This document shows positions 1-8,403 of a DNA stretch of 64,000 bases, piece after piece; position 1 is the stretch's first letter; the number at the start of each line of letters is the position of its first letter. The position numbers were made by a program, and so were the translations under genes. Origin of the DNA: Shimia sp040370365 (lineage in GTDB: Bacteria; Pseudomonadota; Alphaproteobacteria; Rhodobacterales; Rhodobacteraceae); the NCBI RefSeq assembly GCF_040370365.1, contig NZ_BAABWQ010000005.1:53262-117261 (forward strand). Reading direction: 5' to 3'. The notes beneath the pieces were generated by a model that was not told the DNA's origin, ran no database searches, and worked only from the letters and a program-made list of their open reading frames with translations.

Positions 1-500
1 ACTCAGGGTTACGGGGAGTTTCGTTCGGCAATTTCCTCATCAAACAGGTCGTGGCAGAACTGCAAAAATTGCGACCTAACCTAAAGACCTTCGTCACACT
101 GTCGCCTGTGCCGGGCCTCAGGACTTGGGTCGCGCGCTCTTTGGAAGACGACGACCCCTTGTTAAGTGGCACTGAAAGGGCGGCGCTTAGCGCTCTTGGT
201 GAAGGCGAAGGGCCAGAAGATACCATTGCCGCCAGCATCGCTGCGCGTTTTTTGACCCGAGCTAAAAGGGAACCCGGTACAGCTGCGGACCCGGTGGCGC
301 ATTTTCATCTGGGAAACGGGGCGACCTTGTTGGGTGTTCACCCACGTGCCGATCTAAGCCTGCGTGGTATGAGCAATTCATGGGGTGTTATGGTCAATTA
401 CCTCTACGATGGGGACAAAATCGAAGAGAACCATCAAGCCTATACAAGCGATTTCAATGTGTCCGTATCGCCTAGTGTGACGGCGATGGCCAAGGCGTAA
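1..500 (+). CDS. Malonyl-CoA decarboxylase, C-terminal part (partial)
   Basis: The gene enters from the left edge: the frame is open from base 3, and the residues before the first in-frame GTG (51) read SFGNFLIKQVV, typical family sequence, so GTG 51 is not the real start. Visible motifs are KTFVTLSPVPG and, near the end, HFHLGNGA and MVNYLYD, which are hallmarks of the MCD catalytic C-terminal domain. The enzyme converts malonyl-CoA to acetyl-CoA and CO2. It ends 10 bases before a MatB-like ligase, so the two should be co-transcribed as a malonate-use pair (activation, then decarboxylation). About two thirds of the protein lies outside the window. Confidence 0.9.
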   Translation, partial: SGLRGVSFGNFLIKQVVAELQKLRPNLKTFVTLSPVPGLRTWVARSLEDDDPLLSGTERAALSALGEGEGPEDTIAASIAARFLTRAKREPGTAADPVAHFHLGNGATLLGVHPRADLSLRGMSNSWGVMVNYLYDGDKIEENHQAYTSDFNVSVSPSVTAMAKA

Positions 501-510
501 AGGAGTTACG

Positions 511-2034
511 ATGTATCAGAGAAACTATCTGGCGGAGAAGCTGCGCGCCGCCAGCCTCGGAACAACCAAAAGCATGTTTTTGCGAAGTCATAAGGCCGGC
601 GAAGAGGTCACGTACGAGGCCTTCTTTGCAAATGTCGAACGTGTCGCAAAGGTATTGGCTGCATCTGGTGTTGAGCCCGGTGATCGTGTGGCCGTGCAGG
701 CACCGAAGACCATCGCGATGCTAGAGCTTTATGTCGCCACTGTATTGGCTGGAGGCGTGTTTGTGCCCCTCAACACAGCCTATACGCCTGCTGAGATTTC
801 GTACTTTCTGACTGATGCGGAACCACGGGTTTTTGTCTGTGATCTTGCACGCGAAGGAGAGCTTTCACCCGTGGCGCAAGACGCGGGTGTTGTGAAAGTG
901 TTGACTGTCGGGGCCGATGAAAGCGGATCATTGGTTGAACTGCGCGACTCAGCGGCGTCGGGGTTCAATGCTGCCTGCAGAGGGCCAGACGATCTCGCCG
1001 CAATCCTGTACACGTCCGGAACAACAGGGCGGTCCAAAGGGGCCATGCTGACGCATAAGGCGCTGGCGTCAAACGCCGAAACTCTGAAGGAAGCTTGGCG
1101 CTTCAGCGCTGATGACGTCTTGATCCACGCCTTGCCGATCTTTCACACGCACGGGCTGTTTGTTGCGACAAACATCACGCTGATGGCAGGATCGTCTTGT
1201 ATCTTCATACCCAAATTCGAGGGGGATGACATCCTCCGCTACATGCCGCAAGCCACGGTTCTTATGGGCGTTCCGACGTTCTATGTGCGCCTGCTTAACT
1301 CTGAAGGGCTGGCCGAAGCTTCTGCGAACATGCGCCTTTTCGTATCCGGCTCTGCGCCCTTGCTGGCCGAAACGCATGATCGCTGGCGCGAGGTGACCGG
1401 TCACGCCATTCTGGAGCGCTATGGCATGACCGAAACCAATATGAACACCTCTAATCCCTATGAGGGCGACAGGCGCGCGGGCACGGTGGGCGTTCCATTG
1501 CCGGGGATCGAGGTGTTGGTCACAGACCCTGCAACTGGTGTATCTTTGCCTCAAGGTGAAACCGGCGTGCTCGAGGTGCGCGGCCCGAACGTCTTTGCAG
1601 GCTATTGGAATATGCCCGAGAAAACCGCTGAAGAGTTGCGCGACAACGGATTTTTCATTACGGGCGACCTCGGGCGTATCGATGAGGACGGATATGTTCA
1701 TATCGTCGGGCGCCAAAAGGACTTAATCATCTCGGGCGGCTACAACATCTATCCCAAGGAAATCGAGCTTTTGATTGATGAGATTGAGGGCATTAACGAA
1801 AGCGCCGTTATCGGTGTCCCGCACCCGGATTTTGGCGAGGCAGTCGTGGCAGTCGTGGTTGCTCAGGCCGGCGCTGAAGCCTCAGCCTCAGACATCATGG
1901 CCGGTATCAAGGGTGATCTGGCGCGGTTCAAACAACCCAAACGCATCGAGTTTGTCGAAACTCTACCCAGAAATGCCATGGGCAAAGTGCAGAAAAAAAC
2001 TTTGCGCGAGGATTATGACTGGGTTTTCAAATGA
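511..2034 (+). CDS. matB: Malonyl-CoA synthetase-like acyl-CoA ligase (ANL superfamily)
   Basis: A 507-residue AMP-forming ligase. The P-loop-like motif TSGTTGRSKG lies near residues 168-177, the YGMTE motif near 304-308, the GDLGR hinge region near 385-389 and the catalytic lysine in NAMGKVQKK near the C-terminus. An AAGGAG ribosome site precedes ATG 511. Members of this family ligate malonate or methylmalonate to CoA. The 10-base gap to malonyl-CoA decarboxylase supports malonate as substrate and makes MatB the best name. The full ligase fold is present and length is normal. Another short dicarboxylic or acyl substrate cannot be excluded from sequence alone. Confidence 0.85.
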   Translation: MYQRNYLAEKLRAASLGTTKSMFLRSHKAGEEVTYEAFFANVERVAKVLAASGVEPGDRVAVQAPKTIAMLELYVATVLAGGVFVPLNTAYTPAEISYFLTDAEPRVFVCDLAREGELSPVAQDAGVVKVLTVGADESGSLVELRDSAASGFNAACRGPDDLAAILYTSGTTGRSKGAMLTHKALASNAETLKEAWRFSADDVLIHALPIFHTHGLFVATNITLMAGSSCIFIPKFEGDDILRYMPQATVLMGVPTFYVRLLNSEGLAEASANMRLFVSGSAPLLAETHDRWREVTGHAILERYGMTETNMNTSNPYEGDRRAGTVGVPLPGIEVLVTDPATGVSLPQGETGVLEVRGPNVFAGYWNMPEKTAEELRDNGFFITGDLGRIDEDGYVHIVGRQKDLIISGGYNIYPKEIELLIDEIEGINESAVIGVPHPDFGEAVVAVVVAQAGAEASASDIMAGIKGDLARFKQPKRIEFVETLPRNAMGKVQKKTLREDYDWVFK

Positions 2035-2132
2035 TGCCAGCTGAAATTGTGAGTCAAACGTCAGCATCTCGAAGGGGCTGATCCCCGCTCCGGTGTTTTG
2101 AAATTACTAGTCAGACAAAGAAGGAAAATGAG

Positions 2133-3518
2133 ATGATTGAGGGCAACGTCGGTCCAGCCATTTCAGCGTTGAAGAACTTATTGGGTGATCGCCTTTCGAC
2201 AGGTGAGAGCATTCGAGAAATCCATGGCCGTGACGAAGCCTATTCGGAACCGGCATTGCCAGATGCGGTCGCTTTCCCCGAAAGCACGCAAGAAGTCTCA
2301 CAGATCATGAAGATCTGTTCGAAATTCCATGTGCCCGTCGTTCCATTTGGCATTGGCACCTCACTGGAAGGTCACGTCATTCCAATCCATGGTGGGATCA
2401 GCGTGGATACCAGCCGGATGAACAAAGTTCTCCAAATTCGCGAAAACGATTTGGATGCAGTTGTTCAGCCTGGGGTTTCGCGCATGCAATTGAATGACGA
2501 ACTTCGCGCCACCGGATTGATGTTCACGGTTGATCCAGGTGCCGACGCCACGATTGGCGGCATGACGGCCACGCGTGCTTCGGGCACCAATACCGTTCGA
2601 TATGGCACCATGCGGGAGAACGTTTTGGCGCTGGAAGTCGTGCTGCCTGACGGAACGATCATCAAAACCGGTTCGCGTGCTCGAAAATCTTCGGCAGGAT
2701 ATGACCTGACCCATCTCTTTGTTGGCTCTGAAGGGACACTTGGGATTGTCACCGAAATTACAGTGCGCCTGTTCGGTCAGCCCGACGCAATTCTGGCTGC
2801 AACCTGTGCCTATGAAACGGTCGACGACGCCGTAAATAGCGTTATCATGGCCATTCAAATGGGTCTTCCGTTGGCGCGGGTCGAATTGCTGGACGAGATG
2901 CAGATGAAAGGCATGAACCTGTTCAACCCCGACCTGAATCTGCCCGAAAAGCCGCATCTATTTCTCGAATTCCACGGATCAGATGCCAGCGTGAAGGAAC
3001 AGGTGGAATTGTTTGAGAGCGTCGGAGAGGAATTCGATGTTTCGGGATTCGAATGGGCGACCAAAGTTGAAGACCGCAATCGTCTGTGGGCTGCACGGCA
3101 CAACGCTTATTACGCCGGGAAATCGCTACGCAAAGGCTGTGACAGTGTCGTGACAGACTGTTGCGTCCCTATTTCGGCGTTGGCTGACTGTATTGCGCGC
3201 ACCAAAGAATTGATTGAACAGGCTGAGCTTATTGCGCCGATCGTCGGGCATGTTGGTGACGGCAATTTTCACTTGTTGATCCTGTTCGACCCGAACGATC
3301 CAGACGAATTGGTCCGTGCCAAGTCGCTTGCGTCGGATGTTAACCGCGTTGCTCTGTCTTTTGGCGGTACGGTCACCGGAGAACATGGAGTTGGCACTGG
3401 CAAAAAGAAATACATGTTAGAGGAGCATGGGGATGCTTATGCGCTGATGGCGACGCTGAAGCGTGCAATTGATCCGGAGAACATCATGAACCCGGGCAAG
3501 ATAGTCGAACTCAATTGA
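2133..3518 (+). CDS. FAD-linked oxidase, D-lactate dehydrogenase (cytochrome)-like
   Basis: A 461-residue flavoprotein of the GlcD/Dld (VAO) family. The N-terminal FAD-binding domain shows PVVPFGIGTSLEGH (about 70-83) and IGGMTATRASGTN (about 141-153). The C-terminal FAD-oxidase domain shows GHVGDGNFH and GEHGVGTGKKKYM, both typical of bacterial and mitochondrial-type D-lactate dehydrogenases. It would oxidise D-lactate or a related 2-hydroxy acid such as D-2-hydroxyglutarate or glycolate and pass electrons to the respiratory chain. It lies about 100 bases after matB and may be its own unit. An AAGGAAAATGAG stretch precedes ATG 2133. The substrate is not fixed by sequence. Confidence 0.8.
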   Translation: MIEGNVGPAISALKNLLGDRLSTGESIREIHGRDEAYSEPALPDAVAFPESTQEVSQIMKICSKFHVPVVPFGIGTSLEGHVIPIHGGISVDTSRMNKVLQIRENDLDAVVQPGVSRMQLNDELRATGLMFTVDPGADATIGGMTATRASGTNTVRYGTMRENVLALEVVLPDGTIIKTGSRARKSSAGYDLTHLFVGSEGTLGIVTEITVRLFGQPDAILAATCAYETVDDAVNSVIMAIQMGLPLARVELLDEMQMKGMNLFNPDLNLPEKPHLFLEFHGSDASVKEQVELFESVGEEFDVSGFEWATKVEDRNRLWAARHNAYYAGKSLRKGCDSVVTDCCVPISALADCIARTKELIEQAELIAPIVGHVGDGNFHLLILFDPNDPDELVRAKSLASDVNRVALSFGGTVTGEHGVGTGKKKYMLEEHGDAYALMATLKRAIDPENIMNPGKIVELN

Positions 3519-3656
3519 CGTGTGCTTGAGGAGCCGTGGCTGGGCTATATCGTTTTGCATAGAATAGCTGACGTCAGTGGCATCTGACCTAGAAAATGGC
3601 CGCTGCAGTGAAGGGTTCTTCTTTAAAAAGACGTTCCAGATTTTCCAGTCGTCCCC

Positions 3657-4568
3657 TCAGGCTAAAGAAAAGTCCCGTAGGGCAGAGGCGATACCACTTG
3701 GTCCAGCCAAAAAATCCAGAAAGCTGCGCGTTTTGGCTGGTAGATAGCTGCGGTCTGCATAGATCGCTTGCAATTGCAGTTTTGGCCACTCAACTTTTGG
3801 CAGGACGACTTCCAAGCGGCCTTCGTTCAGATCATTTTGTGCGGACCAGCTTGGCACCATTGTAAACCCCATTCCAGCCATTGCGGCTTCACGAAGAATG
3901 CTTTCGTTGCCGCTGACCAACAAGGGCCTGAGTTTTACATCTAGTCCATTCTTCGCTCCGAATTTGATCCTACCGTCTCCAGCAACCTGAGAATAAGCAA
4001 GCAACGGCGCGTCATTCAGATCGCTCGGCGATTGAGGGCGCCCGAAGCTGTCCAAAAAGGCTGGGGCCGCAACCAATTGAAAGGTCACCTCCCCCAATTT
4101 GCGGGCAATGAGTCCCTCGTCCAGCTTGAATGCAACGCGCAGCGCCAAGTCAACGCCTTCTTCGACCATGTTAATTTTGCGGCCACTCAGATCAATATCA
4201 AACGCCACATGGGGGTTTTGGTGATGGTAGGCGGTCAAAATTCTCGCGAAGGCTGGGTTTGACATCCACACAGGCATTGAAATTTTCAATGTGCCGCGCG
4301 GAGACAGAGTATCGGTGGCCAATTGCGCCTCGGACTCGCTCAAGCCATCAAGCAAAGGACGGATTACCTGCAAATATCGCGCACCAGCCTCTGTCAGACT
4401 GACGTTCCGGCTATTTCGATTCAAAAGGCGTGCGCCGACGCGCGCCTCGACATGCTTGACATGTTTGCTGGTCATCGCGGGCGAAAGGCCAAGGCGATCC
4501 GCCACAGCAGAGAAGCTTTTGTATTCAGCGACTTCGGCAAAAACACGTAGGCTGAGCAGTGTATCCAT
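3657..4568 (-). CDS. LysR-family transcriptional regulator
   Basis: A 303-residue LysR regulator. The N-terminal winged helix-turn-helix (about residues 1-60: LRVFAEVAEYKSFSAVADRLGLSP) is followed by a substrate-binding domain with family phrases such as RGTLKISMP and GVDLALRV. It is transcribed away from doxX, with 116 bases between the two starts. Such divergent pairs usually mean the regulator controls the neighbour, here the doxX, VOC and cytochrome b561 genes. The effector is unknown; the target set suggests a quinone or aromatic electrophile (inference). Confidence 0.85.
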   Translation of the reverse strand: MDTLLSLRVFAEVAEYKSFSAVADRLGLSPAMTSKHVKHVEARVGARLLNRNSRNVSLTEAGARYLQVIRPLLDGLSESEAQLATDTLSPRGTLKISMPVWMSNPAFARILTAYHHQNPHVAFDIDLSGRKINMVEEGVDLALRVAFKLDEGLIARKLGEVTFQLVAAPAFLDSFGRPQSPSDLNDAPLLAYSQVAGDGRIKFGAKNGLDVKLRPLLVSGNESILREAAMAGMGFTMVPSWSAQNDLNEGRLEVVLPKVEWPKLQLQAIYADRSYLPAKTRSFLDFLAGPSGIASALRDFSLA

Positions 4569-4684
4569 TATGAACTCACAGTAAATGTTTAGTCAACAAA
4601 GAGCATAATGATGTCGCGATTGGAAACCTTTATTTCTGTTCTCATCATAAACGCTGTGTAAGCGATTAATAGGAAGAAAACGAC

Positions 4685-5113
4685 ATGACAACGATTGACA
4701 CAAATCCGGTAAAAACCAGCAAAGGCTGGAACATTGGCCTGTGGGTCGCCCAAGCCCTTTTGGCTGCGATGTTCCTGATGGCCGGCGCGACGAAGCTGAT
4801 GTCCGGATCGGCTGAATTGGTCGCGATGGGCATGGGCTGGGCAGAAAACGCGCCCTTCCTGCTGATCAAATTCATTGGCCTTGCAGAGGTCGCAGGCGCG
4901 CTTGGCTTGATCCTGCCATCAGTGACACGCATCATGCCAAATCTGACGAAACTGGCCGCAGCCGGTCTTGCCGTGATCATGGTTCTGGCCGCTGGCCTCC
5001 ACATCGCACGCGGTGAACTCGAAGTGGTCCCGATGAACGTGATCCTATTCGCGCTGGCCGCTTTGGTAATCTGGGGCCGGATGAACAAAGCGCCAATTGC
5101 ACCACGCGATTGA
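4685..5113 (+). CDS. DoxX family membrane protein
   Basis: A 142-residue integral membrane protein with four hydrophobic segments and the DoxX start pattern (WVAQALLAAMFLMAGATKLM). An AGGAAG ribosome site lies 8 bases before ATG 4685. DoxX proteins occur with redox and quinone-detoxification enzymes, but their biochemical role is poorly defined. It is the first gene after the divergent LysR regulator and is followed at once by a strong rho-independent terminator, so it can be expressed on a short transcript of its own. Confidence 0.8.
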   Translation: MTTIDTNPVKTSKGWNIGLWVAQALLAAMFLMAGATKLMSGSAELVAMGMGWAENAPFLLIKFIGLAEVAGALGLILPSVTRIMPNLTKLAAAGLAVIMVLAAGLHIARGELEVVPMNVILFALAALVIWGRMNKAPIAPRD

Positions 5114-5124
5114 TCCCCCCAAGC

Positions 5125-5157
5125 GCGCTCCGGTTTCTCCCACCGGAGCGCTTTTTT
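5125..5157 (+). terminator. Rho-independent terminator after doxX
   Basis: A perfect 10-bp stem (5125-5134 with 5142-5151) with a 7-base loop is followed directly by six T residues (5152-5157). It sits 12 bases after the doxX stop and ends 20 bases before the next start, so the VOC gene depends on read-through or on its own promoter. Confidence 0.9.
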
Positions 5158-5176
5158 CTTCAGAAGGTTGCCTCCT

Positions 5177-6067
5177 ATGCTCAATTTCACGTCTTCCGCC
5201 AATACAAATTTATCTCCGCTAAGTGATCGCCTGTCTTGGGGAGCGGTCGAACTTCAGGTGACCAACCTTGATCGCGCGGTTGCCTTTTGGAGCTCGGCCT
5301 TGGGACTGATTGAACGCACCTCTACAGCGCCGGGAATCGCATTGGGAACAACGCATCGAACCCTTATAGTTTTGCGCCCCGGTGCGGACAGGCCTGTTAG
5401 AGCGCCCTTTACGGGCATGTATCACGTCGCAATCGGCGTGCGCAGTCAGGTGGAATTTTCGCGCATGCTTGCCCGTTTGATCCAACTGAATGTCCAAGTC
5501 GGGCCGACGGATCACTTAATGGCGAAATCGTTATATTTCCACGATCCTGATGGTTTGGAGATTGAGATTACATACGAGACACCGGAACGGTTTAGCCATT
5601 TTGGCGATATGTCTAGAACCCTTACTTTGTACGATGTCGAAGGCAACGCGCATTCTGGCCGCGGGCCACTCGATGTCAGAGCCGAGCTGGCTCACGCGGC
5701 GGATGCAGACCCGATGACACACTTGGCGGATGACAGCTACCTCGCGCATCTGCACCTCAAAGTGGCAGCACTCGAGCCCGCTTTGGATTGGTTCGAATCC
5801 CTTGGATTTGAGCGTCATCTGACGCTTGATGCCTGGGGCTTTGCCGATATGGGCGCGGGCACGCCCAACACGCACCGTTTAGCCATGAATATCTGGGCCG
5901 GCCCCAATAAACCGCCTATGCCGCAAGATATGGCTGGGTTGGTGCATTACGAGCTGCTCGTCCATGGCGACCTTCCTGCTGCCTCTCACCATCTGCGTCA
6001 GGACGGCAATGTGCTGCGTGGTACCGATCCTGCAGGTGTCGCTGTAACTTTGCGGACCGACAAATAG
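5177..6067 (+). CDS. VOC-superfamily ring-cleavage dioxygenase / glyoxalase-like protein
   Basis: A 296-residue protein with two tandem VOC modules, the layout of CatE-type catechol 2,3-dioxygenases. Candidate metal ligands are the histidine in MYHVAIGV, the glutamate in DPDGLEIEITYE and histidines in the second module (AHLHLKVA, LVHYELLVHG). ATG 5177 is chosen over an in-frame TTG at 5168 because AGAAGG at 5162-5167 is spaced 9 bases from the ATG. Related proteins with DoxX and LysR/MarR regulators take part in hydroquinone or catechol detoxification; that role is inferred here. A 9-base gap leads to cytochrome b561. Confidence 0.75.
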   Translation: MLNFTSSANTNLSPLSDRLSWGAVELQVTNLDRAVAFWSSALGLIERTSTAPGIALGTTHRTLIVLRPGADRPVRAPFTGMYHVAIGVRSQVEFSRMLARLIQLNVQVGPTDHLMAKSLYFHDPDGLEIEITYETPERFSHFGDMSRTLTLYDVEGNAHSGRGPLDVRAELAHAADADPMTHLADDSYLAHLHLKVAALEPALDWFESLGFERHLTLDAWGFADMGAGTPNTHRLAMNIWAGPNKPPMPQDMAGLVHYELLVHGDLPAASHHLRQDGNVLRGTDPAGVAVTLRTDK

Positions 6068-6076
6068 GAGAACGCC

Positions 6077-6577
6077 ATGGACACAATTCCCGCAGCTTAC
6101 CGCCCAACGCAAATAATTTTGCACTGGGTTGTTTTCGCAGCTATCTGGGTGCAATGGCTTTTCAACGAGCCGATAAAACGCACCATTGCGGCCATGCAGA
6201 CAGTCGCCACGCCCGCTCGCAATGACATGACCATGGCTTGGGTTCATGTGAGCTTTGGATTGACGATCTTTGTTGCTGTTATGGCACGGATCTATCTGCA
6301 CTACCGCGATGGCGCGCCTGGTCGCGCACCCGGCACACCCCCTATGCAAGCCAAGATTGCCACAATTGTTCACTGGTCGCTTTACGGCGCTCTGATTGCC
6401 ATTGTTATCACAGGCGTAGTGACATGGAACGGTATCGCTGATCTGGGCTATGTGCACTGGCTTATGAACGTTGTGCTCTTTGGCCTTATCACAGCTCACG
6501 CCGTTGCTGCTTTTTTCAATCAGTTCGTGCGCAAGGATGGCACTCTGGCCCGGATGATCCCTGCTCTCAAGAAATGA
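6077..6577 (+). CDS. Cytochrome b561 family protein
   Basis: A 166-residue, four-helix membrane protein of the bacterial YceJ/CybB type. Candidate heme-ligand histidines lie in IILHWVVF (helix 1), WVHVSFGL (helix 2) and VHWLMN/TAHAVAAFF (helix 4). It would move electrons between quinol and a periplasmic acceptor. A TAGGAGAACGCC stretch gives the ribosome site before ATG 6077. It is closely coupled to the VOC gene, which fits a quinone or catechol redox role. The next gene downstream, a ferric-reductase-like membrane protein, is broken. Confidence 0.85.
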   Translation: MDTIPAAYRPTQIILHWVVFAAIWVQWLFNEPIKRTIAAMQTVATPARNDMTMAWVHVSFGLTIFVAVMARIYLHYRDGAPGRAPGTPPMQAKIATIVHWSLYGALIAIVITGVVTWNGIADLGYVHWLMNVVLFGLITAHAVAAFFNQFVRKDGTLARMIPALKK

Positions 6578-6653
6578 AAATATCATTCGAACTGCGAAGA
6601 AAACCGTGGCTCGGGCGTATCGTCCCAACGCCCACATAAGGATGGACCCTGGT

Positions 6654-7275
6654 ATGCAACGTTTCTTTGCTTCAAACTCACCTTACCTCACATGGTCAGT
6701 GCTAGTTTCCCCCGGGATCATGATGACCTTCACCGCGCTGACAACCGATGGTCATCGGATTTGCCTCCAATTTGTCCACCCTTCCGGTGAAACCACCGCA
6801 TGGTTGTTAATGATACTGATGATGGTGCCCCCATCTGGCGCTGCTGCTGAAAGGATGGCGCGGACCGCAATGGCTAAAACGCAGCCGCGGTTACTTGGGC
6901 GTTGCCTCTTTGGGCTATGCGCCGCTGCACACACTTTTCTACCTGCCGGATAAGGCATCGCTGACGGACGTGGTTGATGAGTTGTCACGCCTTTAGATCG
7001 GAACCTGCTGGATCGTGTTTATCATCTTTCTGCCGTTGGCGCCGACATGAATGGGTTACTTCATGCGTAAAATGGGCAGTTGTTTGAAGTGGCTGTAACG
7101 GCAGACCTATGCCGCTGCGGTGCTGAGCTTGGTACATTGGGCCGCTTTGCATGATTGGAACGAAGCGGTATCAACCCTTGTCCATGTTGGTTCCCTTATC
7201 GCGCTCGAGGCCCACCGTGTTTGGTGTTGGTACTTGCGCCCTCGACCGCAAGCTGCGGCCTTTCGGCAGCGGTAA
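6654..7275 (+). pseudogene. Decayed ferric reductase-like transmembrane protein
   Basis: The N-terminal third reads in one frame from ATG 6654 (MQRFFASNSPYLTWSVLV). Just before 6850 the family sequence continues in the next frame (KGWRGPQWLKRSRGYLGVA), and this frame carries internal stops at 6994-6996, 7048-7050 and 7096-7098 before resuming with VHWAALHDWNEAVSTLVH and ending at 7273-7275. The order of pieces matches an intact heme-binding ferric reductase-like/MsrQ-type protein of about 200 residues. One frameshift and three stops make it non-functional. It probably once worked with the adjacent cytochrome b561. Confidence 0.8.
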
Positions 7276-7418
7276 AGCGCGCACTAATTGCCAGCTATGT
7301 CGTACAGATCACAATTGTGACGAGTGAGCACCGATTGCTACAGGCTTCGGCCCGCTATCGAAATGAATAATTCTGGTTTGGGTAAGCTTTTCTTCGCCTT
7401 GCGAATAACGTTCTCTGT

Positions 7419-8294
7419 TTACCTAAAGCCTGATGACGATGCGATTTCTATAAAGGCCTTGGCCAGTCGCAGGCGCGCCCGATCCTTTGGTGCGACCACT
7501 GCGGTTTCATGCTCCTGCGACAGCTCCGCCACGGGGATTTCAACAAGTCCTCTAGAAATCAGCCCGCTGTTGCTGAGAAAAATGGCAATTCCAGCGCCTT
7601 GGAGAACCGCTTCGCACATGAGGGGGAACGTGGTCATCTTGATTGAACGCCGGAACTGGATGCCATGCGCAGCTTGCGTCTCGCGGACGACGCGTTCTGT
7701 TAGCGAGCCGTTTTCGGGCAAGATGATGGTTTCTTTTGCCAACTCACTGAAGTGCAGATGTTTTCGGTTTGCCAAAGGCGAAGAGGGAAGAACGTAAGCA
7801 ACATAGCGCGATTTTTGAATGGTCAGTCGCTCCCAGTCGTCGACATCAGGGGGATCGGTGATAAGGCCGACGTCCGCCCGGCGTTCCCTGAGCAACTGGG
7901 TCGCAGTTGTCCAGTCATAGAGTGCGAACTCGATTTCCACCTCCGGATAGGTTTGGCGGAACTGACTGACAGCTCTTAAGGCTGGGAGCGGTGCGTTGGC
8001 GATGATCCGGATATGACCGCGCTCCATAGCCTCAAAGCCTTCGAGCCTTTCGGTGATGGTGGCATCCAGCGTCACCATGCGATCCGCTAGGTCATATAGT
8101 TCGCGTCCTGTTCGGGTGAGTGTTACTCCGTCGCGACTGCGCAAGAGGAGCTGTGAGCCCACCTGTTTTTCAAGTTTGGCCACATGTTGCGTGACAGCAG
8201 ATTGCGTTACCCCAAGACAGATTGCAGCCGCTGAAAAGCTGCCTTCGCGCACCACATGAGCGAAGGCTACGAAACGATGATGATTGGCACGCAT
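7419..8294 (-). CDS. LysR-family transcriptional regulator
   Basis: A 291-residue LysR protein: HTH within residues 1-60 (FVAFAHVVREGSFSAAA, GVTQSAVTQHVAKLEKQVG) and an effector domain after it. ATG 8294 is preferred to an in-frame TTG 21 bases upstream because AGGAGA lies just before the ATG, and the longer start would sit on that ribosome site. It is divergent from the Ugp-like operon, and a perfect LysR-type box lies between the two genes (8328-8342), so it probably regulates the importer and itself. The inducer is unknown, perhaps a phosphodiester or sugar-phosphate. Confidence 0.85.
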   Translation of the reverse strand: MRANHHRFVAFAHVVREGSFSAAAICLGVTQSAVTQHVAKLEKQVGSQLLLRSRDGVTLTRTGRELYDLADRMVTLDATITERLEGFEAMERGHIRIIANAPLPALRAVSQFRQTYPEVEIEFALYDWTTATQLLRERRADVGLITDPPDVDDWERLTIQKSRYVAYVLPSSPLANRKHLHFSELAKETIILPENGSLTERVVRETQAAHGIQFRRSIKMTTFPLMCEAVLQGAGIAIFLSNSGLISRGLVEIPVAELSQEHETAVVAPKDRARLRLAKAFIEIASSSGFR

Positions 8295-8327
8295 AAGGTC
8301 TCCTGTGTTGCGCAAACCTTAGGGGCT

Positions 8328-8342
8328 ATTAGTCACGCTAAT
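8328..8342. promoter_or_regulatory. LysR-type operator (T-N11-A palindrome)
   Basis: ATTAG-N5-CTAAT is a perfect inverted repeat matching the general T-N11-A LysR box. It lies 34 bases upstream of the lysR start and 62 bases upstream of the ABC ATPase start, as expected for a shared divergent control site. Confidence 0.6.
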
Positions 8343-8403
8343 ATGACGTCACAAAACTGACGGTCCGCTTGCCTAAACCCGCCCTGTCAGATGGAGGAAT
8401 CGG

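Noticed and set aside
3519..3656. TGACGTCA and nearby inverted repeat after the FAD oxidase as a terminator
   Set aside because: The stem is short and no T-run follows, so it is not called.
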